Origin: an uncultured Oscillibacter sp.
GTDB lineage: Bacteria; Bacillota; Clostridia; Oscillospirales; Oscillospiraceae
Length of the DNA stretch: 12,158 bases
Assembly (NCBI GenBank): GCA_910584995.1
Contig: CAJUDW010000046.1
Location: 1 to 12,158 of the forward strand
Reading direction: 5' to 3'
The position numbers and the translations under genes were made by a program. Below the pieces are notes generated by a model. That model was given only the letters and a program-made list of their open reading frames with translations, was not told the DNA's origin and ran no database searches. Positions 1 to 6,236 of this stretch are shown here, piece after piece. The first letter of the stretch is position 1. Every line of letters starts with the position of its first letter.

Positions 1-28
1 GGGCGAAATCAGTAGACTGCTTTCGCCC
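1..28. terminator. Stem-loop at left window edge, possible terminator
   Basis: GGGCGAAA (1-8) is the exact complement of TTTCGCCC (21-28), with a smaller CAGT/ACTG pairing inside. An AT-rich stretch follows on the plus strand but there is no clean T-run, and the left flank lies outside the window. It may end a gene to the left or be the end of a repeat; the strand cannot be decided. Confidence 0.35.
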
Positions 29-45
29 TCAATTTATTATGGGGA

Positions 46-160
46 TTGTTACGCAATAGAGGTTATTTTGTCCTTGATTTATGCGGCTTTACGGGCGTTG
101 AAATGACTGGGTAAGGTTTTATATGTCTGCCCTCAAAAATGGCGTTCTATTGCGTAACAA
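46..160. repeat. Perfect 15-bp inverted repeat flanking an 85-bp segment
   Basis: Bases 46-60 (TTGTTACGCAATAGA) and 146-160 (TCTATTGCGTAACAA) are exact reverse complements. The 85 bases between them contain a promoter-like pair, TTGAAA (98-103) and TATATG (120-125), spaced by 16 bases and pointing right. No target-site duplication is evident outside the arms and no recombinase or transposase gene is in the window. The layout fits an invertible promoter segment, a short non-autonomous element of about 115 bp, or a long-looped RNA hairpin. The sequence alone does not decide. Confidence 0.6.
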
Positions 161-164
161 AATG

Positions 165-207
165 AAAAAGACAGGCAAGAAACGGATTGCTTCTTACTTG
201 CCTTTTT
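165..207 (+). terminator. Intrinsic terminator, probably bidirectional
   Basis: AGGCAAG (173-179) pairs with CTTGCCT (197-203). An A-run (165-169) precedes the stem and a T-run (203-207) follows it, so it could stop transcription on either strand. It lies just right of the 46-160 inverted repeat. Rightward transcription from the promoter-like pair inside that repeat would give an RNA of only about 75 nt. Confidence 0.6.
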
Positions 208-640
208 CTGCACCCTGTATGGCAGTTACCCTATTTCAGTTTGTTGGTTGATACTGTTTTATGAGTAGCTATCATACAAAGGTGGATTTTGTTGGCTGTC
301 ATTCTCTGAAACAAATTATAGAGGTAATACTTTAGCATTGACGCATGGGGCATACCCTTTCAAAAAGGGGGAAAATATGCTTTGCACCAAACAAAAGGCA
401 GGGCGAGGGTGGCGCCCCTCCACAATCCCCCCTTCTGCCGGGAAATATCCGCATCCGGGCGGACAGCTTTAGGCCTTGTTTACAACATGGCGGAATAACC
501 AACGGCGAGGAATTTCTTCGCCGGGCAAGGAAAAAATTATAGGTACACGTTATGTATTTCCAGAATCTTTAACCTGGTACGGCGGAAAAGGATTTGCCGT
601 TTGGGTATTTTGCCTTTTCCAAACAACGCCCAACAAGCTG
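208..640. other. Gene-free intergenic region with several weak hairpins
   Basis: No convincing coding sequence is seen. Short open frames of 60-75 codons here (345-542, 476-703) have no recognisable motif and no good ribosome site. A 24-codon frame with an ATG at 261 also cannot be supported. Structures seen: GCATA (350-354) and TATGC (376-380) enclosing CCCTTT/AAAGGG; a near-perfect palindrome at 503-523; and GGAAAAGG (584-591) pairing with CCTTTTCC (613-620). The part before about 350 is AT-richer than the operon to the right. Confidence 0.5.
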
Positions 641-673
641 AGGAAGGCCTCCGGCACAGCCGGAGGCCTTCCT
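641..673 (-). terminator. Strong hairpin ending the minus-strand lsrRK-cupin operon
   Basis: Bases 641-654 and 660-673 form a perfect 14-bp stem around a 5-base loop (CACAG). It starts about 20 bases beyond the stop codon of the AllA-family gene, as expected for the 3' end of the leftward operon. The T-tract after the stem on the minus strand is poor, so it may act partly as a transcript-end stabiliser. Confidence 0.65.
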
Positions 674-692
674 CATAAACACAGGGGAAACG

Positions 693-1187
693 TCAAAGGG
701 TAATGCGGATTTTCTGCTCTTCCGAAAAGAGGACCTTGCAGGTATCGTTCAGATATGTGCGCTCCGGCAGGCAGATGAGGACCGTGCCGTCGTGATGGAC
801 CGGGAAAGGCGCGCCGTGCCAGGCCCCGGCCCGGAAAACCACCATGGTTCCCGCAGGTACCAGGAAGGCCGCCTGCCGGTCAAACTCCACCTCCCCGCCA
901 TTGGCCGGGGCCGCGGCCATGACCATGTCGTCGTCCAGGGGCATCATGACCTCCATGGCATAGCTGTGGTATTCCGCATCAGCGATGATCATCTCCCGCT
1001 TCCCCACCTTCAGGCTGCCGAAAGCGGTAATTGCGGCGCTGGCGTTGGGCACCAGCACCATATCCCGGTGGAAGGCGGAGGGGTATCCCCCTATGCTGTA
1101 GGCTTCGCCGGGATCGGTGATATTGGCAATCCAACCGTAGGGTGCAAAATTCTCCGCCGTGATGGGGATGGCCCGGATTGTTTTCAT
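693..1187 (-). CDS. Ureidoglycolate lyase (AllA)-family cupin-fold protein
   Basis: A 164-residue protein, close to the length of AllA (about 160). Family signs are the N-terminal FAPYG motif (residues 14-18), a YHSYAMEVMMPLD segment (73-85) resembling the AllA HS…PL region, and PAGTMVVF…AWH (111-124) carrying a conserved-type His124. AllA releases urea from ureidoglycolate in allantoin breakdown, but no other allantoin gene is nearby. As the last gene of the lsrR-lsrK operon, the protein more likely acts on an AI-2-derived hydroxy-keto compound; this is inference. The start is set by GGGGGAG six bases before ATG, and that site directly abuts the stop of the preceding cupin gene (13-base gap), so the two are probably translationally coupled. 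The family call is good; the substrate is unknown. Confidence 0.8.
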   Translation of the reverse strand: MKTIRAIPITAENFAPYGWIANITDPGEAYSIGGYPSAFHRDMVLVPNASAAITAFGSLKVGKREMIIADAEYHSYAMEVMMPLDDDMVMAAAPANGGEVEFDRQAAFLVPAGTMVVFRAGAWHGAPFPVHHDGTVLICLPERTYLNDTCKVLFSEEQKIRITL

Positions 1188-1200
1188 GGCAGGCTCCCCC

Positions 1201-1548
1201 TTACACCGGATTGTCCACAGTGACCTTATCTACCTCCTGGAAGGGGGCCAGAGTGGACACCATTTTCACCGGGATGTCGTAGGCATTGATCAGGTAGTGG
1301 ACCTCCTTGGGCTCCACATGGATAAAGTCCCCAGGGGCGAGGGTGTACTTCTCCCCATCGATGTAAATATCCACTTTCCCCTCCAGGATGAAGAAATTCT
1401 CCTCCATCACATTGTGGTAATGGGCCTGGAAGTCCTCGCCGGGACGGAACCGCACCAAGGCGAAGTTCATCCGGGGGCCTTTCATCAGGTACTTGGGCCC
1501 GCTTTCGCCGAAGCGGTATTCTTTTTCCTTTTCATTCACAATAAACAT
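1201..1548 (-). CDS. Small single-domain metal-binding cupin
   Basis: A 115-residue single-cupin protein. Motif 1 is complete: G37, H43-x-H45, E50, then G57. Motif 2 has P72-G73-D74 and H84…N88. The four expected metal ligands are H43, H45, E50 and H84. Such proteins include sugar-phosphate isomerases, dioxygenases and binding proteins. The frame is open further upstream (to 1626), but the ATG at 1548 is chosen because AAGGAG lies nine bases before it and residues before it do not resemble a cupin. The gene sits 114 bases after lsrK and 13 before the AllA-family gene. Because lsrG is missing, this protein is a candidate phospho-AI-2 isomerase; that is inference from context and chemistry only. 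Confidence 0.88.
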   Translation of the reverse strand: MFIVNEKEKEYRFGESGPKYLMKGPRMNFALVRFRPGEDFQAHYHNVMEENFFILEGKVDIYIDGEKYTLAPGDFIHVEPKEVHYLINAYDIPVKMVSTLAPFQEVDKVTVDNPV

Positions 1549-1568
1549 AGAACAAATCTCCTTCTCAT

Positions 1569-1660
1569 CCGTTCCGGCGGAACGGTAAATTTTCCAGCCG
1601 GCAGCCCTTTGGCGCCTGTACGGCATCCCCGGCGGGCGGGGCCGGCAATGCCCAGCCGGC
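1569..1660 (-). other. Structured GC-rich gap between lsrK and cupin
   Basis: Three pairings lie in the 114-base gap. CCGTTCC (1569-1575) is the exact complement of GGAACGG (1579-1585), just before the cupin ribosome site. GCCGGC occurs at 1641-1646 and 1655-1660 as the two arms of a hairpin directly after the lsrK stop. CCCC (1627-1630) and GGGG (1638-1641) can also pair. No T-run follows, so transcript processing or stability is likelier than full termination. Confidence 0.45.
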
Positions 1661-1662
1661 TC

Positions 1663-3225
1663 TCAAAGGCCGGGGGCAGTCCACATGTACCGGGTCAGCT
1701 TTTCGTCGCTGAGCCGCAACTGGGCGGCATAAATCTTCCGCCAGTCCTCGTACAGCCTGCCGTAAACCGGGCGGAGGCTCTCATCCGGCAGGAATTCCCG
1801 ATCCCATTTCACGGTCCGCTCCACGCCCTCCTCCACGCTCTTGTAGATGCCCACGCCGCATCCGGCCAGGATGGCCGCCCCCAAGGCGGTAGCCTCCTTC
1901 ACCACTGGGACCCGAACGGGCTTGCCGGTAACGTCCGCCAAGATCTGGCTCCAAAGGGGGCTCTTGGCTGCGCCCCCGGCAAAGATCAGACTCTCCGGCT
2001 CGTGGCCGGTAGCCTCCTTCACCAGCTGGATATGGCCCTTGACGATGAGGGCGGTGTTCTCCAGGATAGCCCGGTAGAAGGTGTAGCGGTTAAATTTCTC
2101 CGGCTCCAGGAGGAAATTGGTGAAGGTGGGGCTGGCGTGCTTCCAATCAATGAAATTCATCACGTCGCTGAAGCAGCACTGCATCCCGTAGCACCCGGCG
2201 GGAATCTCCCGGGCCTTTTCGTCCATCAGGGCATAGGGGTCCCTGCCGGTTTCGGCGGCCCGGGCAACCTCAAACTGGCAGAAACCGTCCCGGAACCAGC
2301 GCATGACCAGGCCGGGCTTGAAGGCCAAGGCCTCATACTGCCAGAGATCCGGCACCGCGTGGCAGTTGACCCGGACCCGGCAGTCCCCGTCAGTCTTGGC
2401 CTGGTCGGTGTTGAACTCATACTGCCAGAAGCTGCCGCCGAACACCGCCGCCTGATTGGCCTGGCAGGCGCCTACGCCGATGGTGCCCAGCTGACAGTCA
2501 CCGCCGCCCACCACCACAGGGGTCCCCTCCAAAAGGCCGGTCTCCGCCGCGCCCCTGGCGCTGACGGCGGCAAAATCTGTGCCGCACTCCACCACCGGCG
2601 GGAAGATATCCGGACGGAGGCCGCAGTCTTTGGCAATCTCCGGCAGCCAATCCCGGCTCTTCAGATCCATGATGCCGGTGGTACTGCCGTTGCTGGGCTC
2701 CACGGCCAGCTTCCCAGTGAGTTTGTAGATAAGCCAGTCGTTGAACATCCCCAGGGCGGCGGCCTTTTCATAGACCTCCGGCAAGTTGTTCTTCACCCAC
2801 AGCAGCCGGGGCAGGGCCCCCAGGGCGTAGGTCTGGCCGCTGCGGGCGTATACCTTTTTCTCCAGGGCCGGATCCATGCGGATCAGTTCCCCTACCTCTG
2901 CGTCGCTGCGGGCGTCCACATTGGCGCAGGCCCAGATCTCCCGGCCCTCCCTATCGTATAGTAGGATGCCCTCCCGCATACAGGTGGTAGAGACTGCCGC
3001 CACATCGCCGGGGGCGATGCCGGTCTCCTCCAGCACGCCCCGGATGCAGCCTCTGGCCAGATCCCAGTTAGCCTCCCAGTCAAAATCCATACTGCCGGGC
3101 CAGCGCGGATCCTCCCGGTGGGTCCACTCCCTCTGGACACAGCCCACCTGTGTCCCGTCCGTGGAAAAGACTACCGCCCGGACACTGCCGGTGCCTGCGT
3201 CTACCGCCATCAAATACTGTGCCAT
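1663..3225 (-). CDS. lsrK: Autoinducer-2 kinase LsrK (FGGY family)
   Basis: A 520-residue FGGY-family kinase that would phosphorylate the linear form of AI-2 (DPD) at C5 with ATP, trapping it in the cytoplasm and making the inducer for LsrR. The N-terminal phosphate-binding segment is MAVDAGTGSVRAVVF (6-20). REGILLY and WACANVDAR (98-106) match E. coli LsrK closely. GGGDCQLG (240-247) carries the probable catalytic base Asp243. The C-terminal ATP-side segment is FAGGAAKSPLWSQILADV (415-432), and the protein ends in WTAPGL, where the E. coli protein ends in WKAPGL. Length is about ten residues short of E. coli LsrK (530), mostly at the N-terminus. The ATG follows AGGGGG by seven bases. It is 93 bases after lsrR and presumably co-transcribed. 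Confidence 0.95.
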   Translation of the reverse strand: MAQYLMAVDAGTGSVRAVVFSTDGTQVGCVQREWTHREDPRWPGSMDFDWEANWDLARGCIRGVLEETGIAPGDVAAVSTTCMREGILLYDREGREIWACANVDARSDAEVGELIRMDPALEKKVYARSGQTYALGALPRLLWVKNNLPEVYEKAAALGMFNDWLIYKLTGKLAVEPSNGSTTGIMDLKSRDWLPEIAKDCGLRPDIFPPVVECGTDFAAVSARGAAETGLLEGTPVVVGGGDCQLGTIGVGACQANQAAVFGGSFWQYEFNTDQAKTDGDCRVRVNCHAVPDLWQYEALAFKPGLVMRWFRDGFCQFEVARAAETGRDPYALMDEKAREIPAGCYGMQCCFSDVMNFIDWKHASPTFTNFLLEPEKFNRYTFYRAILENTALIVKGHIQLVKEATGHEPESLIFAGGAAKSPLWSQILADVTGKPVRVPVVKEATALGAAILAGCGVGIYKSVEEGVERTVKWDREFLPDESLRPVYGRLYEDWRKIYAAQLRLSDEKLTRYMWTAPGL

Positions 3226-3318
3226 GCGATTACCCCCTCGTCATAAATTCACAAACCATAAAGTTTCAGAAAAAACAGAAGCTGCCCGGGCACTCCCGGC
3301 GGAAAATCCCCGGCCCTT

Positions 3319-4308
3319 TTACGTCCCGTGCCCGGCGGGAAGATCCTCCCCGGCCTCCTCCGGGCCCTCGAAGCCCCCCTCCTGCCCGGACATCTGGAGC
3401 AGCAGTTCCGCCGTCTCCGCGTCGGTGATCAGCACGTCCAGGTATCCCCCCTGGAGAGCCGCCAGGATGGCCGCCGCCTTGTCCGGCCCTCCCGCCACAC
3501 CGATTACATTGTCCAGCCTGCGGAGAAGTTCCGGCGGGGTGCTGATGAGACGCTGCTCCAGGCTGGGGGAAATGGGCACGCCGTTTTTATCCAGGAAATG
3601 GCTGAGGATGTCCCCCACACCCCCCTGCATCCGCAGAAGGGTGAAATCGTTTTTGGTGAGGATACCGTTTTTCACAATAGTGGCCTCGTCGTCCATGCCG
3701 CCGATGCCCACCACGCTCATGCTGGAGAGGGGGATCATCCGGAAAATCTCGTCTACCCCCGGCTCCTGCCGCATGGAGTCCCGCAGTTCCCGGCTGGAGA
3801 GCATCAGGGGAGCGGGAATCAGGTAGAGATGGGCGCTGAACACGCTGGATCGGTTATCCGGCAGGTAGCAGTTCACACCGCCGGTGAGGCTCACCACGTT
3901 CAGCGGCGATTCCGCGGCGGTGGCCAGATGGTTCAGCACCCGGCTGGTGGTGTCGCCGTAGCCGATATTGATAAAGGCGTTGGGCTCCGCCCGGCGGAGG
4001 ATATACATGGCGGCGGCCTGGGCGATACTCTCCTTCAAATTGGGGAGGGTGCCGGCCCCGGGCACCACGAAGGCGTCCGACAAATGGAACCGGGCGATGA
4101 GGGACTGCTCCACCTGCATCCGGTAGGCCCCCTCCTGGCGGATGGTAAATTGGATGACGCCGGTCTGCCGGGCCCGCTCCAGAAGGGCGATAACCTTGGC
4201 GCGGCTGACGCCCAGCAGGCGGGAGATATCCTGCTGGGTGTAATTCTCAATGTAATAGTACCAGGCGGTCTTCACCGCCAGTGCGCGTTCATACTCAGAG
4301 CGGTTCAT
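3319..4308 (-). CDS. lsrR: LsrR, SorC/DeoR-type transcriptional repressor of the lsr genes
   Basis: A 329-residue regulator. The N-terminal helix-turn-helix runs about 24-45 (TQQDISRLLGVSRAKVIALL), preceded by AWYYYIENY, very like the AWFYYHDGL of E. coli LsrR. The rest is a sugar-phosphate-binding effector domain with NIGYGDTT (114-121), LTGGV (141-145), GVGDILSHF (230-238) and GVAGGPDKA (270-278). By family knowledge it would repress both divergent operons until phospho-AI-2 binds. The frame is open to 4389, but the ATG at 4308 is chosen because AAGGAG precedes it by about six bases and the extra residues would overlap the predicted promoter. An acidic Gly/Glu-rich tail (about 307-329) extends past the usual end of the family. 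Confidence 0.93.
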   Translation of the reverse strand: MNRSEYERALAVKTAWYYYIENYTQQDISRLLGVSRAKVIALLERARQTGVIQFTIRQEGAYRMQVEQSLIARFHLSDAFVVPGAGTLPNLKESIAQAAAMYILRRAEPNAFINIGYGDTTSRVLNHLATAAESPLNVVSLTGGVNCYLPDNRSSVFSAHLYLIPAPLMLSSRELRDSMRQEPGVDEIFRMIPLSSMSVVGIGGMDDEATIVKNGILTKNDFTLLRMQGGVGDILSHFLDKNGVPISPSLEQRLISTPPELLRRLDNVIGVAGGPDKAAAILAALQGGYLDVLITDAETAELLLQMSGQEGGFEGPEEAGEDLPAGHGT

Positions 4309-4348
4309 GCGCTCTCCTTCCCAGGGCCCTCCTATCAGAAAACAAAAG

Positions 4349-4483
4349 TTTGCCCTATCGTCAAATGTTCTTTTTAAACAGTATAACACCAGCTGGTTTT
4401 CGCTGTCAAATAAATGTGGGCAAATAGTTGAAAAAAACGAAAAACCAGAGATTTAGACAGAAATACTCGCTGCAAATTGGTTG
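4349..4483. promoter_or_regulatory. Repeated GCAAA…TTG elements, candidate LsrR operator region
   Basis: Three similar elements lie between lsrR and lsrA: GCAAACTTTTG on the minus strand near 4343-4353, GCAAATAGTTG at 4420-4430, and GCAAATTGGTTG at 4472-4483. The first two also appear as a GGGCAAA inverted repeat (4349-4355 and 4418-4424) bracketing the predicted lsrR promoter. Each has a CAA…TTG dyad. Assignment to LsrR rests on position and repetition only. Confidence 0.4.
4380..4409 (-). promoter_or_regulatory. Predicted sigma-A promoter of lsrR-lsrK operon
   Basis: On the minus strand, TTGACA (4404-4409) and TATACT (4380-4385) are separated by 18 bases. Transcription would begin near 4373, about 65 bases before the lsrR ATG. 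The surrounding DNA is AT-rich, in contrast to the genes. Confidence 0.65.
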
Positions 4484-4576
4484 TATCTAACAAAAATTTT
4501 AAAAGCACAGCGGAAAAACCGCCTATTTTTGCCGAATTTACACAGATCCCGCCGGGGTATGCGGCAGGGAGAGCGG

Positions 4577-4605
4577 TTGACAAAACGCGCAAAACACTTT
4601 ATCAT
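4577..4605 (+). promoter_or_regulatory. Predicted sigma-A promoter of lsrACDBF operon
   Basis: TTGACA (4577-4582, perfect consensus) and TATCAT (4600-4605) are separated by exactly 17 bases. Transcription would begin near 4612, giving a leader of about 90 bases before the lsrA GTG. It points away from the lsrR promoter, the expected divergent arrangement. Confidence 0.75.
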
Positions 4606-4630
4606 TACAGAAAAGACAAAAAGATAAGCG

Positions 4631-4652
4631 GCAGGACATTTGTCCGTCCTGC
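4631..4652 (+). promoter_or_regulatory. Hairpin(s) in the lsrA leader
   Basis: GCAGGAC (4631-4637) pairs with GTCCTGC (4646-4652). An overlapping dyad, GGACA-TT-TGTCC (4634-4645), competes for the same bases. It lies about 20 bases after the predicted start of transcription. It could be a repressor site overlapping the initial transcribed region or an RNA structure. Confidence 0.45.
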
Positions 4653-4700
4653 TTTGGAAAAATCCGGTGAAAACCGGGAAGAGGGAATGGGGGAATTGAT

Positions 4701-6236
4701 GTGACAGCGCCTGAAAGGGCCGGGAACGGAACGCCGCTGTTCTCTGTCCGCGGAATTCACAAGTCCTTCGGCATGAACCAGGTTCTCAAGGGCATCGATC
4801 TGGATCTGATGCCCGGCGAGGTCTTGTCCCTGATCGGCGGCAACGGCGCCGGGAAATCCACACTGATGAAAATTATCATGGGCATCTACACCCATGACAG
4901 CGGCCGCCTCAGCATCCGGGGGGAGGAAGTGATCCTGAACAGGCCCTCCGCCGCCCTGGCCAAGGGGATTTACATGGTGCCCCAGGAGCCCCTGCTCTTC
5001 CCCAACATGAACGTGGAGGAGAACATCACCATCGGCTTCTCCCGAAGCAAGGCGGAACTCCACCGGGAACTGGCGGAAACCATGGCGGAGATCGGCTGGA
5101 ACCTGGATCTCACCCGGAAGGCCAACAGCCTCTCCATCGCGGAGCAGCAGCTGGTGGAGATCCTCCGGGGCATCCTCCGCCACGCCCAGATCCTCATCCT
5201 GGACGAACCCACCTCCGCCCTCACCTTCGACGAGGTGAAAAGCCTCTTCAAGGTGGTGCAGGATCTCCGGGCCAAGGGCATCGGCATCATCTACATCACC
5301 CACCGCTTGGCGGAGGTCTTTGAAATCTCCGATACCGTAGCCATCATGCGGGACGGGGCCATCACCATCCACGGCCCTGTGGCGGACTTCACCCGGGAGG
5401 ATCTGGTGAAGGGCCTCCTGCCGCCGGACACCACCAAGGCCGTCCACCAGGAAAAGGCCGGGACGGCCCGGGCAGCGGACCGGAAGGGCGATCCCGTACT
5501 GGAACTGCGGGATTTCAGCGGCTACGGCTTTTCCGGCGTGAACCTGAAAGTCTATCCCGGCGAGATCCTGGGCGTCGCCGGGGTGGTGGGCGCAGGCCGG
5601 ACAGAAATGGCCACCACCATCTTCGGCATGGACAAGGCCCTGGGGGGCCGGGTGCTGGTGGACGGGAAGGATATCACCGGAAAACCCACCCGGCAGGTCA
5701 TTGCCGCGGGGCTGAACTACGTCCCCGAGGACCGGCATCTCAACGGCCTCTTCAAAATCTGCGACGTGGCGGCCAACACCACCAGCGCCGGGCTCTTCGG
5801 CAGGAAACTGGGCCGGTGCTTCCTGGACCGCCGCCGGGAATATGAGATTACGGAGCAGTACATCCAGAACTTCCGCACCAAGGTCACCGGTCACGAGCAG
5901 CTGGCCGGCAGCCTCTCCGGCGGAAACCAGCAGAAAATCGTCATTGGGCGGAGCCTGGCCACGGAGCCGCGGATCGTCATTCTGGACGAACCCACCCGGG
6001 GCATTGACGCCGCCGCCCGGGGCGACGTATACCGCATCATCCACCAGCTGCGGGGCCAGGGGGTCTCCATCCTCCTGATCTCCAGCGACATGGAGGAAAT
6101 TGTGGATCTGGCGGATCGGGCCGTCACCATGTACCAGGGCCGGATCAATGCGGAATTCCAGCAGGAGAACATCAATCAGGATGCTCTGATGGCCGCCGCC
6201 TTCGGCATCCTGGAGGGGGAGGCGAAACGGGCATGA
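4701..6236 (+). CDS. lsrA: LsrA, double-domain ATPase of the AI-2 ABC importer
   Basis: A 511-residue fusion of two ABC ATPase domains, as in E. coli LsrA (about 511). It powers AI-2 import through LsrC/LsrD. Domain 1 has Walker A GGNGAGKST (46-54), MVPQEPLLFP (92-101, nearly the E. coli string), a degenerate signature around LSIAEQQ (144-150), Walker B ILILDEP (164-170) and His201. Domain 2 has a degenerate Walker A, GVVGAGRTE (294-302, Arg for Lys), the intact signature LSGGNQQK (405-412) and Walker B IVILDEPTRG (425-434). This split of good and degenerate sites is normal for the sugar-importer class. The start is GTG, with a purine-rich GGGGG run seven bases upstream; the next in-frame ATG would cut into the domain. 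Its stop overlaps the lsrC start (ATGA). Confidence 0.95.
   Translation: MTAPERAGNGTPLFSVRGIHKSFGMNQVLKGIDLDLMPGEVLSLIGGNGAGKSTLMKIIMGIYTHDSGRLSIRGEEVILNRPSAALAKGIYMVPQEPLLFPNMNVEENITIGFSRSKAELHRELAETMAEIGWNLDLTRKANSLSIAEQQLVEILRGILRHAQILILDEPTSALTFDEVKSLFKVVQDLRAKGIGIIYITHRLAEVFEISDTVAIMRDGAITIHGPVADFTREDLVKGLLPPDTTKAVHQEKAGTARAADRKGDPVLELRDFSGYGFSGVNLKVYPGEILGVAGVVGAGRTEMATTIFGMDKALGGRVLVDGKDITGKPTRQVIAAGLNYVPEDRHLNGLFKICDVAANTTSAGLFGRKLGRCFLDRRREYEITEQYIQNFRTKVTGHEQLAGSLSGGNQQKIVIGRSLATEPRIVILDEPTRGIDAAARGDVYRIIHQLRGQGVSILLISSDMEEIVDLADRAVTMYQGRINAEFQQENINQDALMAAAFGILEGEAKRA

Noticed and set aside
261..335. 24-codon frame beginning MSSYHTK
   Set aside because: It looks somewhat protein-like and could be a fragment of a lost gene, but is too short and has no clear ribosome site.
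641..673. Hairpin read as part of a CRISPR or repeat array
   Set aside because: Single copy, no regular spacing or spacers; it fits an operon-end hairpin.
345..703. Two short frames (65 and 75 codons) in the left intergenic region
   Set aside because: They overlap each other in different frames, have no good ribosome site or motif, and the second one runs over the terminator hairpin at 641-673.
1159..2961. 600-codon open frame on the plus strand opposite the cupin gene and lsrK
   Set aside because: It is antisense to a clear LsrK match, has the Pro/Gly/His-rich make-up typical of a GC-rich shadow frame, and has no recognisable motif.
3328..4377. 349-codon plus-strand frame opposite lsrR
   Set aside because: Shadow of lsrR, low-complexity Gly/His content, and no ribosome site.
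4477..4704. 75-codon frame just before lsrA
   Set aside because: It begins upstream of and runs through the predicted lsrA promoter, its composition is not protein-like, and it ends at the lsrA start by chance (ATGTGA).
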